NCBI RefSeq assembly: GCF_021155765.1
Contig: NC_060106.1
Coordinates: 11,353,501-11,417,500, forward strand
Direction of reading: 5' to 3'
Length of the DNA stretch: 64,000 bases
From: Diprion similis
Taxonomy: Eukaryota; Arthropoda; Insecta; Hymenoptera; Diprionidae
Part shown: positions 10,378 to 24,200 of the stretch, one piece after another
Position numbering within the stretch: the first letter of the stretch is position 1
Layout: each line of letters begins with the position of its first letter
Position numbers and translations under genes: made by a program
The notes under the pieces: model-generated
What the model saw: the letters and a program-made list of their open reading frames with translations, nothing else
The model's database searches: none
What the model was told of the DNA's origin: nothing

Positions 10378-12943
10378 ATGGATGGAAAAAATTACCAAGA
10401 TTATCAAAATTCACTGAGGACTGTTCTGAATAAAGCACTTGTCGAGGTACGCATGTATTGTAGTAATTGATTGTTCGTTCATAACCTCGAATTGGTTAGG
10501 TGTTTTTTTAAATATACAACGTTTTATACTTTGTCTGTGAACAACGCTGTGAATGATTAACGAACCTGTTATTGCAAAGATATATTTTGTCTGTTTTATT
10601 ATTTAGTAATAATATATGCTGTTTATTTACAGGGGCTTAGGCGGAACGAGGAGCAAACCAAAACATGGAAAGATTACAAAAAAGCTCATGAAAAGGTTAA
10701 AAAGGGTCTTGACATTTTGCCCCAAGAATTGACAACTAATTGTATGGTGCCTATTGGGCGTAAAGCACTCATGAAAGGAAAATTGGTTCATACTAATGAA
10801 ATTTTAGTTTGCCTGGGCGAAGGATATTTCGCTAAATATAGCGCCAAGCAAGCTATAGGTGTCTGCGATCGCAGAATAAAACGTAAGAACTTTTAATACA
10901 AGCACTGAAGTTGAGTTTAGCTTTCAAATGAGTTGCAATAAATGTTGAGTATTTTTAGAAATGTTCAGTAGTTTACATTACCTTTTGACTAGCAAAGATA
11001 TAGCCATAATTCCAGGATTTTTTTTCTAGAGGCTGATGAAATGCTGGTAAATCTTGAGAAAGAGAAAGATTTGCTTGAAATGCGCCAGTCTCTGCCAGTG
11101 GATTATGATATTTTTGGTGACAATGAACACCAAGAGATCATTGAAACATATGACGAGGAAGAAGAAAAACAGTGGAGAGGTAGATATTCAGGTTTAACCA
11201 ATAACCGGTGGATTGATTGACTGTTTTTTTGTATCTGTCAAATCAGCGTTGACCACTTCTGCATATAGTCAATAAACCAAGCAAACACAGTTGTAAGTAT
11301 TGTAATAAAGTACACTAATCTCTTTTTCTTTTACTCTGTTTCTATAGTTAAACACAGGCAGCGTCAAAAAGAATATCATCAGAAGCTGGCAAAACTTAGG
11401 GCCCAAGAAAAGACAGAAATACAAACGGAAGAAGACTTGTGGCAAAGATTAGATGAGCTTGAACTTGAAGAGGAATTACAAGATGAAATTGACAGGTTTA
11501 TAGAAACTTTCCTATCTTGGTAGAAGTTAGATATCGGATAAAATATCGTTGTCTACTTGTTTTTTCATAATATTCTAATCATTTTTTTTCAATCTTGATT
11601 CAGATTACAAGATGATGCTTGTAATTATTATGGGGAAGATACTGAAGAAAATGATTATTATGATGAAGAGGAGGACACTGATTTTTCTGAAGACGACATA
11701 GCTAACGATTTGATACAAGAGAGACTTGTTAAATTGAAGAATAGCGAAATGCCTAAACATCAAAAAGATTTGTTGGAGACAGAAAACGTGGACAAAGAAG
11801 CAGATCGATCATCGTCGTTAACCCACGATATTCCAAATCCTTACCAACCTAGTTCAATGAGCAGTTTGGACCCATCTGTCATCGAATTTGAACCCGATAG
11901 AATTGTTATTGACAAAGACAAGCCTAAATGCTCTTTGTCGTCACAAAATGATATGAACTGTGTGAAAGATCATCAATCAAAAACGATAGGTGAGAAACTG
12001 ACTGGTCAAAATGTCAGTTCATGCTTTTCCAATCAAATTTCAAAGAGTACTTTCAGTACTGGTGAAGTTCACTCAATAAGTTCAACAGCTACGACGAACA
12101 ATCGTTTAATTGAAAATTCTGTTGCGAACAAAGTACAGCCTGAACAGTCTGTTCGTTTTCAATCTCTACCTGCAGAGAATATAGATGAGGTTTCAGCCAG
12201 TACCGCTGCAAAGGAAAGAGACAAATTTTCGAGAGAAAAGACTGGATCAGATGACCGGATTACTAGACCAGAAACAAACAGACGACGCGTATCGTTTACA
12301 GATAAAATACAAGTAAATGTGTTTGAAAAGTCGAAGCACCATGCTTTCGACGAGCCTCTGAGAACAGGTCAAGAATCATCAAGTGAGTCTGACGTAGAGG
12401 ATGAGGTTGAAAAATTGGCAATTATCGAGGACATGCTTTCCGTCGGTGCAGATCCATCCTTGATTAATGAACAGATTGAAGAATCCACAGAGACTGAAGA
12501 CGACGCGGATGACATAATAAGAATTGATTTCACGCATTCAGATGTACAACCTCAAATACCAGTCAGATCAGGTGCGGATGACGTGATAGAAAACCCTTTG
12601 GATATATATCGAATATTCTGTAAACCGAAATCGATATTGAAGAAATCATCGGTTAATGTTGGTGATTATAAAAATATCACTTCACCAGTAGACGATACGA
12701 GTGATTCAGAAATCGATGAGTTGCCTCGTGGAGTATCTCGTACTATCGTAAGAATTATTGCTCTGTTACATTGACTAACTCAAAAACCTATAACGTGAAT
12801 TATATGTTGTATGCAATATGTTTTTACAGATCGTCAAGGATGTAGAAGAAAGAAAACCGGAAGTCCTTGAGGTACACAATCCTCCAAGTAAAGCACGACC
12901 CCTTAGTAAATTCAAAATGGCTCGATCTGGAATTAAACAATAA
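10378..12943 (+). CDS. URI1: URI1, unconventional prefoldin RPB5 interactor, six exons, complete
   Basis: Scaffold of the R2TP/prefoldin-like co-chaperone; in other animals it binds RNA polymerase subunit RPB5 and protein phosphatase 1. Exons: 10378-10446, 10633-10882, 11030-11179, 11348-11495, 11604-12747 and 12830-12943 (phases 0,1,1,2,0), giving 624 aa (human ~535). The start is ATG in context AAAAATGG. Residues 1 to about 140 form the alpha-prefoldin domain: two coiled-coil helices flanking a beta-hairpin region with the family hallmark M-V-P-I-G (61-65), followed by G-K-L-V-H-T-N-E and the S-A-K-Q-A motif. An acidic, Asp/Glu-rich tract starts at about 206. R-V-S-F at 434-437 fits the RVxF docking motif for protein phosphatase 1. 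The C-terminus (S-K-F-K-M-A-R) matches the conserved tail. All junctions are GT-AG and phases agree. Assignment is secure. Confidence 0.95.
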
Positions 12944-12944
12944 A
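12939..12944 (+). terminator. AATAAA poly(A) signal overlapping the URI1 stop codon
   Basis: The last codons read CAA-TAA-AG, so the hexamer AATAAA spans the stop codon TAA (12941-12943). If used, the 3' UTR would be only about 20 bases. Other A-rich hexamers farther downstream may be used instead. Confidence 0.45.
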
Positions 12945-15900
12945 GTTTTCATTGTCGTACCAACCTTGGTTGCAAATTAATGGGGTACGTCTCTACGTTT
13001 CGTATAAATAGTATGAAAAATGGTAAAGGCTACAATCTTACAGTAGTTTCCCGACGATACTATACTTAGATTGCTCGTAATTATTAACAATGGATTCTAT
13101 ACACAGAGATACTACAATTGCATAAAATAGAGAAAACGCGTATTTCTGCGAAGTGCCTATCTACAGGCAACTCAACTTACATATGTGTTTCTGTCATCGT
13201 GTTTGCCACGAAGCGAGCGATTCGTAATTCGTATCGTTCAATACCTGTAAAATTCAAACTCAAACAAGTGCCGTGAAATACTTGAATATCATGAATAAAC
13301 CTGCGGCAGGGTTAGCATTGCATGAGGGGAGTAATCACTTATCACATTATCTGTCTATTAGTTAAAACGGCGTCGCGTCGTACTAAAGCAAAAATGATAA
13401 AAGTATTATAGTGACGAAATGATAGCCAAATGTTTTGAATTTGACAGCGAAAATTTCAAGTCACTACTACCCCAAGTTTACGACGTAGGGTATTTCATTT
13501 CATTGTATGTACCGATTTTATTTAGCGGATAAGTATCAGATATGCCAGATCGTTATTGATTCGCGTGGTTTGTCGATGAAAATCACTTGGTGTAAGGACT
13601 TTTTGTGAATCTGTGGCGCGCTGTCGGCGGCTAGCTTCAGAATTATGTTTCTTTTGTTAATTAATTTATGTTTTTCGCGGCTTTGAGATTATTGCAACGG
13701 GTGTAAAATACGCAGTGCATAATAAAGTGAAATAGTGTAACTGAACTGTTCGTAGAGGTGAAAATTGTTGGCGAACTCAAGCCTTGCAGGACACAACACG
13801 AAGCGGAAAGTACCTTGCAGTAAAATAGCCCTCGTGCAAAAGTGTGTAAAAATCATTACGTCATTACGGGGAAAAAAATGTAACATGAAGTAGGAATTTT
13901 AAAATGAAATCGTAAACCGGTCATTTTGACTGATGTGGTTGTTCTAGTGTGAATGAAATCGAATAGCGGAAGTAGAGCGGTTGCTCTAGTTATGTCTGAA
14001 TATTTTTCCTCGGGGTAGAAACGTAAAATTGATAATATTATGCTCTCGGCTCCGATATTTAGTTTTTCCGTAATTACATGTGCTGTAAGCATTCCGGACT
14101 AGATCATCTTCATCCCATTTTAGTCTGTCTCAAAAAGTGCGGTTTGCGTTCCACAATATAGCAACCAGGTGCACTTTTAAAAATTGTGTTTTAAAAATAT
14201 GTGACCAATTAATTATGAAAGTCCCAAAGCATCCGGAACGTTTATTATTCTTGCTATAAAAATTGCCGCAGCTGTTAACTTCTGGAAAAATTAACTGTCA
14301 GTAAATCCTTATGCAGTCGTGCTTTGTGCCTTGTGCGACAAAGCCAAGGCTTTTCATTCATCCCTTTTATTCATATATTTCACAATTCTCAGTACGAGTT
14401 GAATACGTTCTTTTTGGTTAAAGAACAATCCGTGAGAGCACGCTACCAATTGGTGCAACAGAACGTGTTTAACACATTTTGTGCTTGACAGCGACAGTAT
14501 CGGAAACTACTTTACCCACCAACGGCCGTGTGGGTTTCCACTTTTTTGGTGCATTTCCCACAAGGATTGAATTCGATTTTCGAAAGTCTTTGTAAAAAAT
14601 GTGGTGCAAGGCTTTTGAAAAAATTTCAGTTAAATCTTTTCAACGATTTTGAAAAACTTCAATATCCTGCAATATTCTTTACGTACCTATTAAATTTGTG
14701 GAACACGTGTTTTAAATATCTGTGGATCGATGTTGCTGTACGCAATGTTTCTGAAAATACTTTCCAAATATTTCATGAAATGTTACATGCTGTGTGGTAA
14801 TTTTCCTAGGTTCGTACTCAAACGATTACTCCGTGGAACATTTTTCTATGTAAATGGGTGTTTCAATTACTTACGGCTTCATCTTAATGTTAACTCGGAA
14901 AGTTTTTCCCATTTAGGCAGCAGTAGTCGGTAGAATTAAACAAAGAAGTCTGATGCCGGCCTTCTATTTAATACTTCTCGAAAGTTTTCAAAATCGTTCA
15001 AATGTTACGTAACATTATTTTTTTGGGGGTCGGGAGGGGGGCAAATAAAGACTGAAAACAATTTTAGACAATATTTGAATGCTCCCTAACATGAAATGTT
15101 GAATTTGTATATTGTCATTAAACTGCAAATTTAAGCCACTCGTCTTAAAATAATGATAGACATCGTGAGATATTTATTAATCACACCTGAGACACCGAGG
15201 CTCTTCACTTCAACGCTTGTATCGTCCAGGGGTGAGAAAAGTGTCAAGAGAATGTTGAAAAAACACCCAATTTCATTATACTGTCTCAGTTATCTTGTCT
15301 GCGACATTTCTTTCGCGGGACTTGGACTTGAACCGAGAATTTAAAAATGGAAATAATCTAACGCACGTTAAGCATTAAATGCTCGAGGCGACACCCTCGA
15401 TTACTTCCAAGAATCTTCCAATTAGATATTCTGTCTGAGTTACTGGCTGTTTCCATAAACTTTTTATTTTTTATATTTCGCAGTTGAAAATTAAATATAG
15501 CTACGACTAAGACAGTGATATTGTTTAAAATTATAACTGGAGTTACGTCAAAATGCGTGAGAAGTTTGACCTGGTATTACAAAACGACAATTCGGCAGAG
15601 GGGAAAACTTCTTTAATAGGATGGATTTACCGCTTTTACTCCTTGATTGGTACAAAAATATTTGAGCAACGTTGATGATTAAAGAATTCGATTTTCACAG
15701 CATTGAGTATCCAGAGTTTTTGGCTAATATGTCGTGTAGGGTATATTTTCATAATTGATTCAATAATTTATGCCTGAACTCGGACACATGATGAAAGGAA
15801 AAAAAATTTAATCAATGCTATCCTTAATTTCTTACGCGCGTCTCAGTGATTACTAGAAAAAAATGACTATCTGGATGGATTTAAATTACTAAAGAAAAAT

Positions 15901-17797
15901 AAACCGTTTGCTAAATGGGTCCAAAGATGGCCAAGTGGTTAGAAATATTGCCTCGACCTTAGGTTCCTCCTTTAAGTTACGTCTTTTAATTTGTACTGTT
16001 TCCACGTCGCGGGTATCTTTGCGATTGCATCTTTAGATCTATTTCCTCTCCTTTTTTCACGAATTCCTTTATCTCTGGAGAAGAGAGAGAATCGCATAAT
16101 AAAAGGAAAAGGAATATTCCGCGAGGCTTTTCCAATGCTAACAGAATTCAGACCCGTCTTCTCGAAGGACAGCATAACTTCGGCATCGAGCAAAAGGCAG
16201 TGGCAGACGAGACGTGTCCCTGCACTACTTACCTACACCTCTGCGCAATCCAATTGGTTGCTGGAATGGTTGAAAAGGAGACGCCAGGGTCGTGCATTTA
16301 CAACGAAGGGGTATAGGTCAATTTTCTCGAGGATAGGTATAAAAAGTGGATAAGAAAAAGAAAAATACAGAACAACGTATGAAATGGAAAAAGGGCGAAT
16401 GGGGTGAAAAAAATAAAGGAAAAAAAATAACGCTACCCATATATAATATTTCCTTGAAATCGAAGTATACATACATATGTAACATACGAATTTAATATTT
16501 ATCCTGGAACTGAATCGTACAAATTGAAAACAAGCCAACAACCAATCAAAAGTTGTTGTAAATTTTATTGCTACAAATAAACAAGTTGAACGTATAAATC
16601 TAAACTAACAGTTTGAATGCTGTTGGCTGACCGCAGCTGTTGGGCGTATTTACCGTGGTCACAAAGCATTCTGTCGCATATTCCCTGAGAGCTTTCAAGC
16701 GAGCTGTGTCCAACTATGGCAGTCCAGTTTACGGTGCATAACAGTACTTAGGTCTCATTTTCCTCTGTCAAACAACCAAGGCTCGAGCATTCTTTCAATT
16801 TGTTTAATTCAACGTATTTTCGTCAAACTACGCAGAGTGCAAAGACCGAAGAAATTTTTTTGGGAATTTCTTTTTTTTTTTTTTACCAAAATGTACTATA
16901 GTTAGAATGTCGCGTGGTTGGTTTTTTACATGGCTTTACTATAATATTATTCACTTATAAGAGGTTATAGATTCTCGTTTGGATTATACAAAGAATATTG
17001 ATATTTTTGTTGGTTTTTCAAGATCTTAAAGATACAATATTTGAATGTGCTAAAATTGCAAATTATATACAGAAGTTCGAAAATCGTTTACGATAGCGAT
17101 GCCGCTTAGGGTGTTGTGCTGGACAACTTCCAAGTCAATAATCAATACTATACGGATCGATTTATCGGATTCATTTTCTCTACATTCGCGCACGGGTTTC
17201 TTTATCGAAGTTAAGTTGATCAAGCTGTTCGTGACACAATTCCATTACGGTTTATTTGTACACATATTGTACTTTTTTGGTTTTCCGCTTGTTCCAAGTT
17301 TTTATCACGCCTCGCCGCGTCTAACAATTTTTTCTAATCCGCACACTTATCGATCGTTTCATCTTTTTTGAGGGCCCGTGTATTTTGACACAGGGAAATA
17401 TCATTGTTGTTGAGAAATAACGAGGCTGAAATAATAACAGCACTCATTTCGCGTCACGAGTTTGCGCCACATTTTATAATGTATGAACTACTGTTTGTCC
17501 TTAAAGTAAAAGTTACATTTTTCTTTTCATTCAGCTCATTTTTACTTGGTCAGTACTTTTTACAAATTGCTTACTGTAGAATCAAGCGAACTTGATTAAA
17601 ATGTCCAAAAATTTCACGATCCCGACGGCTTAAGGGATGAAGAGAAAAAAATTCAAAATGAATGAAACGTGATCCTTTATTCCGGTGCACACCCCGTATT
17701 CCAGTCAACAACCCACCTCTTCCAGCTTTGTACCTATGCATTCACGTGTATTGTATACCGCGTGTCTACTTCCATGCAGGCGACCGAGCATTTGTTT
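12945..17797. other. Intergenic region downstream of URI1, no gene seen
   Basis: AT-rich with scattered open frames of 60-120 codons that overlap each other on opposite strands and show no domains. The only structure noted is a pair of degenerate tRNA-like (SINE-like) traces at 15324-15334 and 15926-15970. No splice-bounded coding run was found. Confidence 0.45.
15926..15970 (+). mobile_element. Possible SINE fragment (tRNA-like A box)
   Basis: GATGGCCAAGTGGTTAGAA at 15926-15944 closely resembles the D-arm/A-box part of a tRNA-Ser or tRNA-Leu gene. It is followed by TTGCCTCGACCTTAGGTTCC, where a B box would be expected but only GGTTC survives. On the opposite strand 600 bp upstream (15334-15324) GGTTCAAGTCC is a full B-box match without a convincing A box. 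No cloverleaf can be folded, so these are not functional tRNAs; old tRNA-derived SINE pieces are the most likely explanation. Confidence 0.3.
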
Positions 17798-17847
17798 CTG
17801 CAGTATTAATTATTAATTGAACTCAGGAATAATTAATAATGCTGCAG
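17798..17847. repeat. Short inverted repeat (hairpin)
   Basis: CTGCAGTATTAATTATT is followed after a loop of about 13 bases by its near-exact inverted copy ending GCTGCAG at 17847. The stem is about 17 bp, AT-rich with GC clamps. It could form a hairpin in RNA or be a chance palindrome; it is too short and AT-rich to call a microRNA precursor. Confidence 0.6.
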
Positions 17848-20800
17848 AGTCCCCGGTCCGTCGGGTATCCAGACGCTTTTCGTAACAGTTTCCCTGGCTT
17901 TCCCCACATAAATAAGCGGAGGGGGATCCTGATGCTATATTACGATAGGGTCTTGATTATCGCACCTTGCTGCCTGCCGCATGCCGGTGCGATTATAATC
18001 TCTATGAGGTTGAGGGAATAATTTAGCAACGTGGAAAATTTAAGCGTACTCTACATCTGCAGTACAGGCACCCAGACATTAATCGTTATACACCTGTACT
18101 ATACGTATTATGTACCACGGTCACATGAGAAAATAGAAAATACAAGAATAGAAAAAATAACGCATTAGAATGTGGATATTAGTGGAAAGAGACGGCCAGA
18201 TTTGTGGCTGAGTCGATTATGTTGGTAGGGGCTGATTGTCAGGTATCCCAACTGCAACGTTTCTGATGGATTCTCACCCCAAGCTGTTTCCGCCAAAGTG
18301 GATTGAGCCCTGAATAATTCCTGGACAACCTGCAGCAGGGGAATTCATGGTTAACAACGCGGAACTTTTACTGTACACCCATATGCAGAAACGATGTGGT
18401 TTTCGTAATAAGCTTTCAGTTAACCCTTTGATATTATCGACGAAATTCTCAAATTTTTCAAAACGTGAATATATTGAAAATACTTCTTCCCCTCGTTAAT
18501 TTTCCTCCGAAATGAACGATTTTCAAAAGTATGCACGTTTTTCGATTTCATTTACTAAAACAGAGTTTTTGATTCATACGTCGACGGATGTAGGCCATCG
18601 AGAGTGTTCATGAATCATGCCGTGATGGATGATGGTCGGGTTAACATTGGAGGGTCTACCTTGCATCAGACGTCAACGATCACCTGCAACTGAACTTTGC
18701 TGATAATTTGAATGTCTGAAATGTTGCAATTACATTTTTAAGAACGATTATTATGCAGTATTTCTGATTTTTAAATCGTTAGCTTGGCTTTTTTTTTGTT
18801 CTGTCCTTATATCGAAATTTTAATACTTATATTTGACCTTCGGGTCTCTCTTCCTTAAATTCTTGAGCATAACAATGAAGTGGGGGAGCCAAGTTTCAAG
18901 CCCTTTTGAACTGGACGTAAAATTTTCATTGTTAACCTCTAGGATAACTCGAGTATTTTTTTTTCTACTGATAACAATGCGGCACAAGCATACAACCCCA
19001 TTTACCGTGCAACAAAAAATAACCCGATGGGAAAATATTTATAATACGCAAACCGGCGAGGGTAAGTGGTCGGCGTTTTGATGGTGACCGTCTGTGACGA
19101 TCACCGATGGAGAAGCTATATGTACATACACTTGAAGAACCCCGACTATAAGAGCTATGACGCATTCCGTGCCAAATCGTCATGCCGTTTAAGCTCATCC
19201 TTTAAATTTCTTTTTAAATCCAATCAAGACGCGGTGAAGTTGCTGGTAGAGGAAATACTTAAAAAGTTATGCGGTTTTTACAGAATAAATTATGATTTCG
19301 TTATAGGTCGTCCAAATCGCGAAGTTTCTTCTTAGCAATGAAGTTACAGTGAAAAATGTTTGCAGTGAAGAAACGGCAAATAAAACTAATCTATTGAATA
19401 ATGATTTTTCTTGTCAGTTCATGATGTGAAGAAACTTTTTTATTTCGACGATTTTAACGTGTTTTACCGATCAAAGTTTAATCATTAGTGTACTTGCAAT
19501 GAAAGTAAATAATTTTTACGTACCAACAGAATGATTTCAAAACTGGTGATCAAATAAATGCGAAATAATATCTGTACAGTTTTTGCTAACCTTTCACAGA
19601 ATCCTGATTCGTAAAAAAAAGTCGTCAGCGAACGAAGACTGGGGCACAATGGAATGCCCCATACGTATAGGTATAAACCTGTGCTTCCAGGTCGTCAGCT
19701 GGAGGACACGAGAACACAAAGTGGGTCTGGATGAGTAATTTTTTTCCATCCCTTGTGCAAGACTACACACGTATTACGTCAGTCTCTGAGGGTTGCTCTT
19801 ATCGCGCGGTCACGACGTTGAGGCTGGCCGTTTTCCATGGACCAAAAGGGATCGGGACCTCATGGCAAAAATGGAATTTACTCTGGTTTGAGTATGCTGC
19901 CACATGATTAAGTGGATCTTTCAAGATCACGTGCAGGAAGAGTTGGGTATAAGTGTTGAAATATTTTTGTTAATAAAATTTGGTAAATATGCTTTGTAAT
20001 GAAATATGGTTTTAGGAATAGCTGCAAGATGATCTTACGTCAGATTTAAGATAAAAATTCAAAGTTATGACGTGGAAGAATAGAAATTTCATTTCATTTG
20101 CTTATTTCAACACTTGCCCACAATGTGCTTCCTCGTGTACATCAGTTTTTGAAACATTCCTTAATTATAAGCAACCTTCGAACTAAAGTTAAGTTTTTTC
20201 TTTTTTTGTTTTCATCGTGTTTTTAACCTCGTTTCATTCTCGGAATGTGGCTAGATCGAGTGGCGGCAGCTTCAATGTCTTTGCGCTGTATGATGTTTAG
20301 GATAAGTTTGATGGTTGATTTTCATCCTCAGATTGCTCTTAACTTTATTGATTGAGAAATCATAATATTGACACAGTACGGGGAGTTGATATCTTCTGAT
20401 TTGGCAATATGCCTGATTTTCTACGATGTTGAGTTTCTCTTTTTGTTTTTCACAACAGGTCAATTTCACTAACTGTTTGATAAACACAGCTTTTAGCTCT
20501 ATGCAAACGCTCTCGGAAATCCAACGGCAATAAAAGAGACTAAAACCTTTTTCTAGAACTGTTGAAGTTGGAACGGGGACTGCAGCAAGTCCAGCGTTTC
20601 TGTGAAATCCACCCTCGGGATTTGTTTTTCATCCCCATTATGACGCGCATCGATATACTGTAGGAAGCTTTCGAATCCATGAATTTCACGTTAGCCGACA
20701 AAATTTACCCTGCGAAAAAACGGGTGCGCTGGTTCAGCTGAAAAATAATAGCGTTCAAATATGGAAAAGGATAAATTTGTGCTGTATTAGCGAAAATTTT

Positions 20801-21160
20801 GTCAGCTTATCGGTCATGTAACTCGAACGAAAATCTCTGCCAAGTCAGCTACAAACGTACGTCTCTCTACGCGCGTTAACCAAATGCGCTTGCTACACTT
20901 TTCGAATTCTTAACTTACATCGCCGTTTGGCACGTGAATCATAATCTTCTTTACGGCGTACCAAACAAAACTCAAGAATCGTATATTGGGTGGGCAATCT
21001 AAAAACAAAACAGCTGCCTCGGCACAAAAGGAATAATAAAACAAAGGTCTGTACAAAAGCAAATTGTGAGACTGAAGGTAACCCACTTGAACTTAATTGA
21101 AACAGAATCTCTTTGACGAAGTCGAAAAAAAGTTTAGGGGTATTATAAGGTTTTCGTATC

Positions 21161-21162
<2 letters not shown>
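17848..21162. other. Intergenic, no gene seen
   Basis: Non-coding sequence without recognisable coding exons, RNA genes or repeat arrays. Open frames (up to 89 codons) lie on both strands with no supporting splice or family signals. Confidence 0.45.

Positions 21163-21215
<53 letters not shown>
21163..21215 (+). repeat. (ATT)n microsatellite
   Basis: About 17 uninterrupted TTA/ATT units. Confidence 0.95.
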
Positions 21216-24200
21216 GATTCCAAAAATGTTTCGATGGCTCAACTGTTTTATTCGTACTTAAGTTACAAACAAATTTTCTGATTAATAAACTTATGGCTTC
21301 TTGAAACGTACATCAAAGATACTGAAAATTAATTTCCGGCTATCTATAGTTGTAATTCATTTACGAACGGGATGATCGGTGACTCATCAATTTTTGACAA
21401 GACATCAAATTTTGCAACTGAAAAAAACAAATGAACAATGCGATACTTTCGAAATTATCAGCAACTGAATTTCCCCTCTTTTTAAGATACAATTATTGGT
21501 TTTTGATTTTTTTTTCTTACCCAAATGGCATTTTTCGAATAAAATTGATCTCAATTCACTTCAGTTTGACTTCTTGAATCCAGATACTCTCGTTTTGAAC
21601 CCTTATTCAATCAATTTTTTAAGACTCTAAGAAACACTCGAACCTAGAAGCAGCTGAATAACTTTGCCATTTTGCGTGACTGTGCAATTTCGAGAGATTC
21701 AATGCAAATAGAGGGTGATACGAACTCCGGTATGTAGATTGAATCAAGCTCGATGAGGAAAGGTAAAAAACAAAACTTTCAATTATCTTGCAAAATAAAA
21801 GAAAGAGTTACAAATGGGATTTCCAATTAACTCGTATATCCATAAGCCGCTCGTTTGGAAAATCGCTTGCAACAGACTTTTTCCTACTACGTACAACTTA
21901 CTTTTCAAACCGTTCGTAAGTTTTCAATTTTTTTACTCGAATAAAACCGCGTTAGAAGTGTTTGTACAGCGATTAGATTCTCGTCAAATTTTTTCAAAAC
22001 GGTTTCATCAGTCGGCGCCGATGTTATAATTTACTGCGCAATATTATAGTGTTTACACTTGATGAAGTCACCTTATGCACCCTGTAATTTTCTTTCCAAT
22101 ATTCATTATCTTGAGAGAAAAAAAATTTGAAGGAATTGCAGAGGCTATTTTAAGGGGGTGGGTTTACTCCGATGTAAACGTTCACCTCACACCGCAAGTC
22201 CAAACTTTGATTGCTTAGCTTTAAGAACTTGACGATGTAAATCTTGATTAGCAACTGCAGGGGACATCTATTCGGTCACGAATCGTTTTTTTTTTTCAGT
22301 TTTCACGCCGTAATTTGAAACTGTTATTTGCGACTCGCGAGCCCAAATTAACGGTCACGCGATAACGAAGCGTTAATCGATGTTCTCTATTTACCAGAGA
22401 ATTACAAGGTGAAACTTTTTATTCAATAATCCTCGGTCAATGCGCATTCTCCGCAGCTTTTTTCTGTTTTTAACTTGAAGCTCAAGCTGCGCGCTGCACA
22501 ATTTGCAGCACAATTTGTATCATAGATTATAATATAGATCAAAAAATGGACGACAGAAGAGAGGGAAATGGTCTATTATTGATATATAGAGGTAGTAGAT
22601 TTTTTTACAACCATGATAATTCACAAGTTCAACGTAGAGCCGTAAAAAAGGGAAAGTATGCAGTAAATTGAAAGGGGCGGAGTTGAAGTTTCGAAAGAAC
22701 TGAATTCCGACTTATTTGGCGGCGAAACTTAAAGTAAAAAATTCAAACTTTTACGAAACAACAAAGTTTTGAGTGGTCCGAAACCCGACGGCTCAAAGTT
22801 CAGAAATTCAAGTCAAGATAAAGCAAAATTCTGAAAAGTAAAGTTTAGATAGAGCAAAATTCATAAAAATAAAGTTTAGATTATCCAAGGAACGGGTGTA
22901 AAAAATCAGAAAAACTGAAAATCAGAATGACCAGGATTCCGCACATAAAAATATCGAAAATCAAAAACAAATTGGTGAAATTTCACTACGACCGAAATTC
23001 ACGGAACTGAAAATCATCGATCATTTGGAATTTCGATGTTTCAGATTCTTAACTTTTCTCATTTTCGCACTTTCGGAACTGACTCATCGGAGTTACGCTC
23101 TGTCGTTATTTTGTCCTTTTGGAACTTTGAGTCTCGGGGTTCGGACCATCCGAAACTTTGATGTTTCGTCAAAGTTTCAAATTTTTATTTCAAGTTCCAC
23201 CCCCAAGTAAGTCGGAATTTGGTGCTTTCGGAATTTCAACCGCGTTCCAATTGAAATTCGGTCACACAAACGAACTCGCTGCAACTTGGAGGATGAAAAA
23301 TGGAAAAAATGTCAAATTTTTACCTTACGCTCAGTATGATTATAGTAAATAGGTGCAGATATGTGGAGGGATGCGTGTTTCTAATGAATGCGTATTACCT
23401 GTGTTAATAAGCGAAGGCATCCCGAGACATGCGCTTTGGGTTTCCAAGGATCCGGAGGGACGCGAGTCGCGTTTCAACCCTCAGTCAGGCGCCGCGTGCA
23501 CCCGCGATCCCATCTCGAAGCACTGCGACATTTTTCTATATGTAATACAATCTGACGACAATTTCACGTCTTATTTACTCTTCGCACAATTAGCCGCCTG
23601 AAGTTTGTTCCTCCGTTTTATTCTGGACACTGTTGTTGCTTTTATATACCATGCATACATATTTAAATATATAAATATATATATAAATGTATATATGTAT
23701 ATACATATGTACATAAATATATATACACACATACATCTAAGTTGTTGCCGATAATTTAAAGAAAAAAAAAAAAAAAAAATGCTTGTCAGTATAGTGAGAC
23801 GACGATTCGAAATTTTGATAAATCGATTACAGGATAATATTGAAATTCAATATAGGCTGCGGATAATTTGTAAGTTTTTTTTCTTTTTTTTTGATCATGT
23901 CTTACCTTGCTGCACATGTAGAAACACTTTTGATAAAACCGGAGTGAAGTAAATTTTGTTGGTTGTCAAAGTTTTTCTCAAGTAGTCATCGCGTGACGAA
24001 ATAGCGTTTAGAACAATGATAATCGTAGCGTAAACAATGTTAGATGACACTCTTTGATGTTGCTTATTTGCTTGTCAGTATACATTGCGGAACATTCACC
24101 CTCAGCAAACTGGAAGATGAAGTTTTTTGAAGTGTAAAAAGTTGGTCAAACACTTAACGCCGTAGGATATTAAAAAGTTCGATAAGAACGCTTGTATTTG

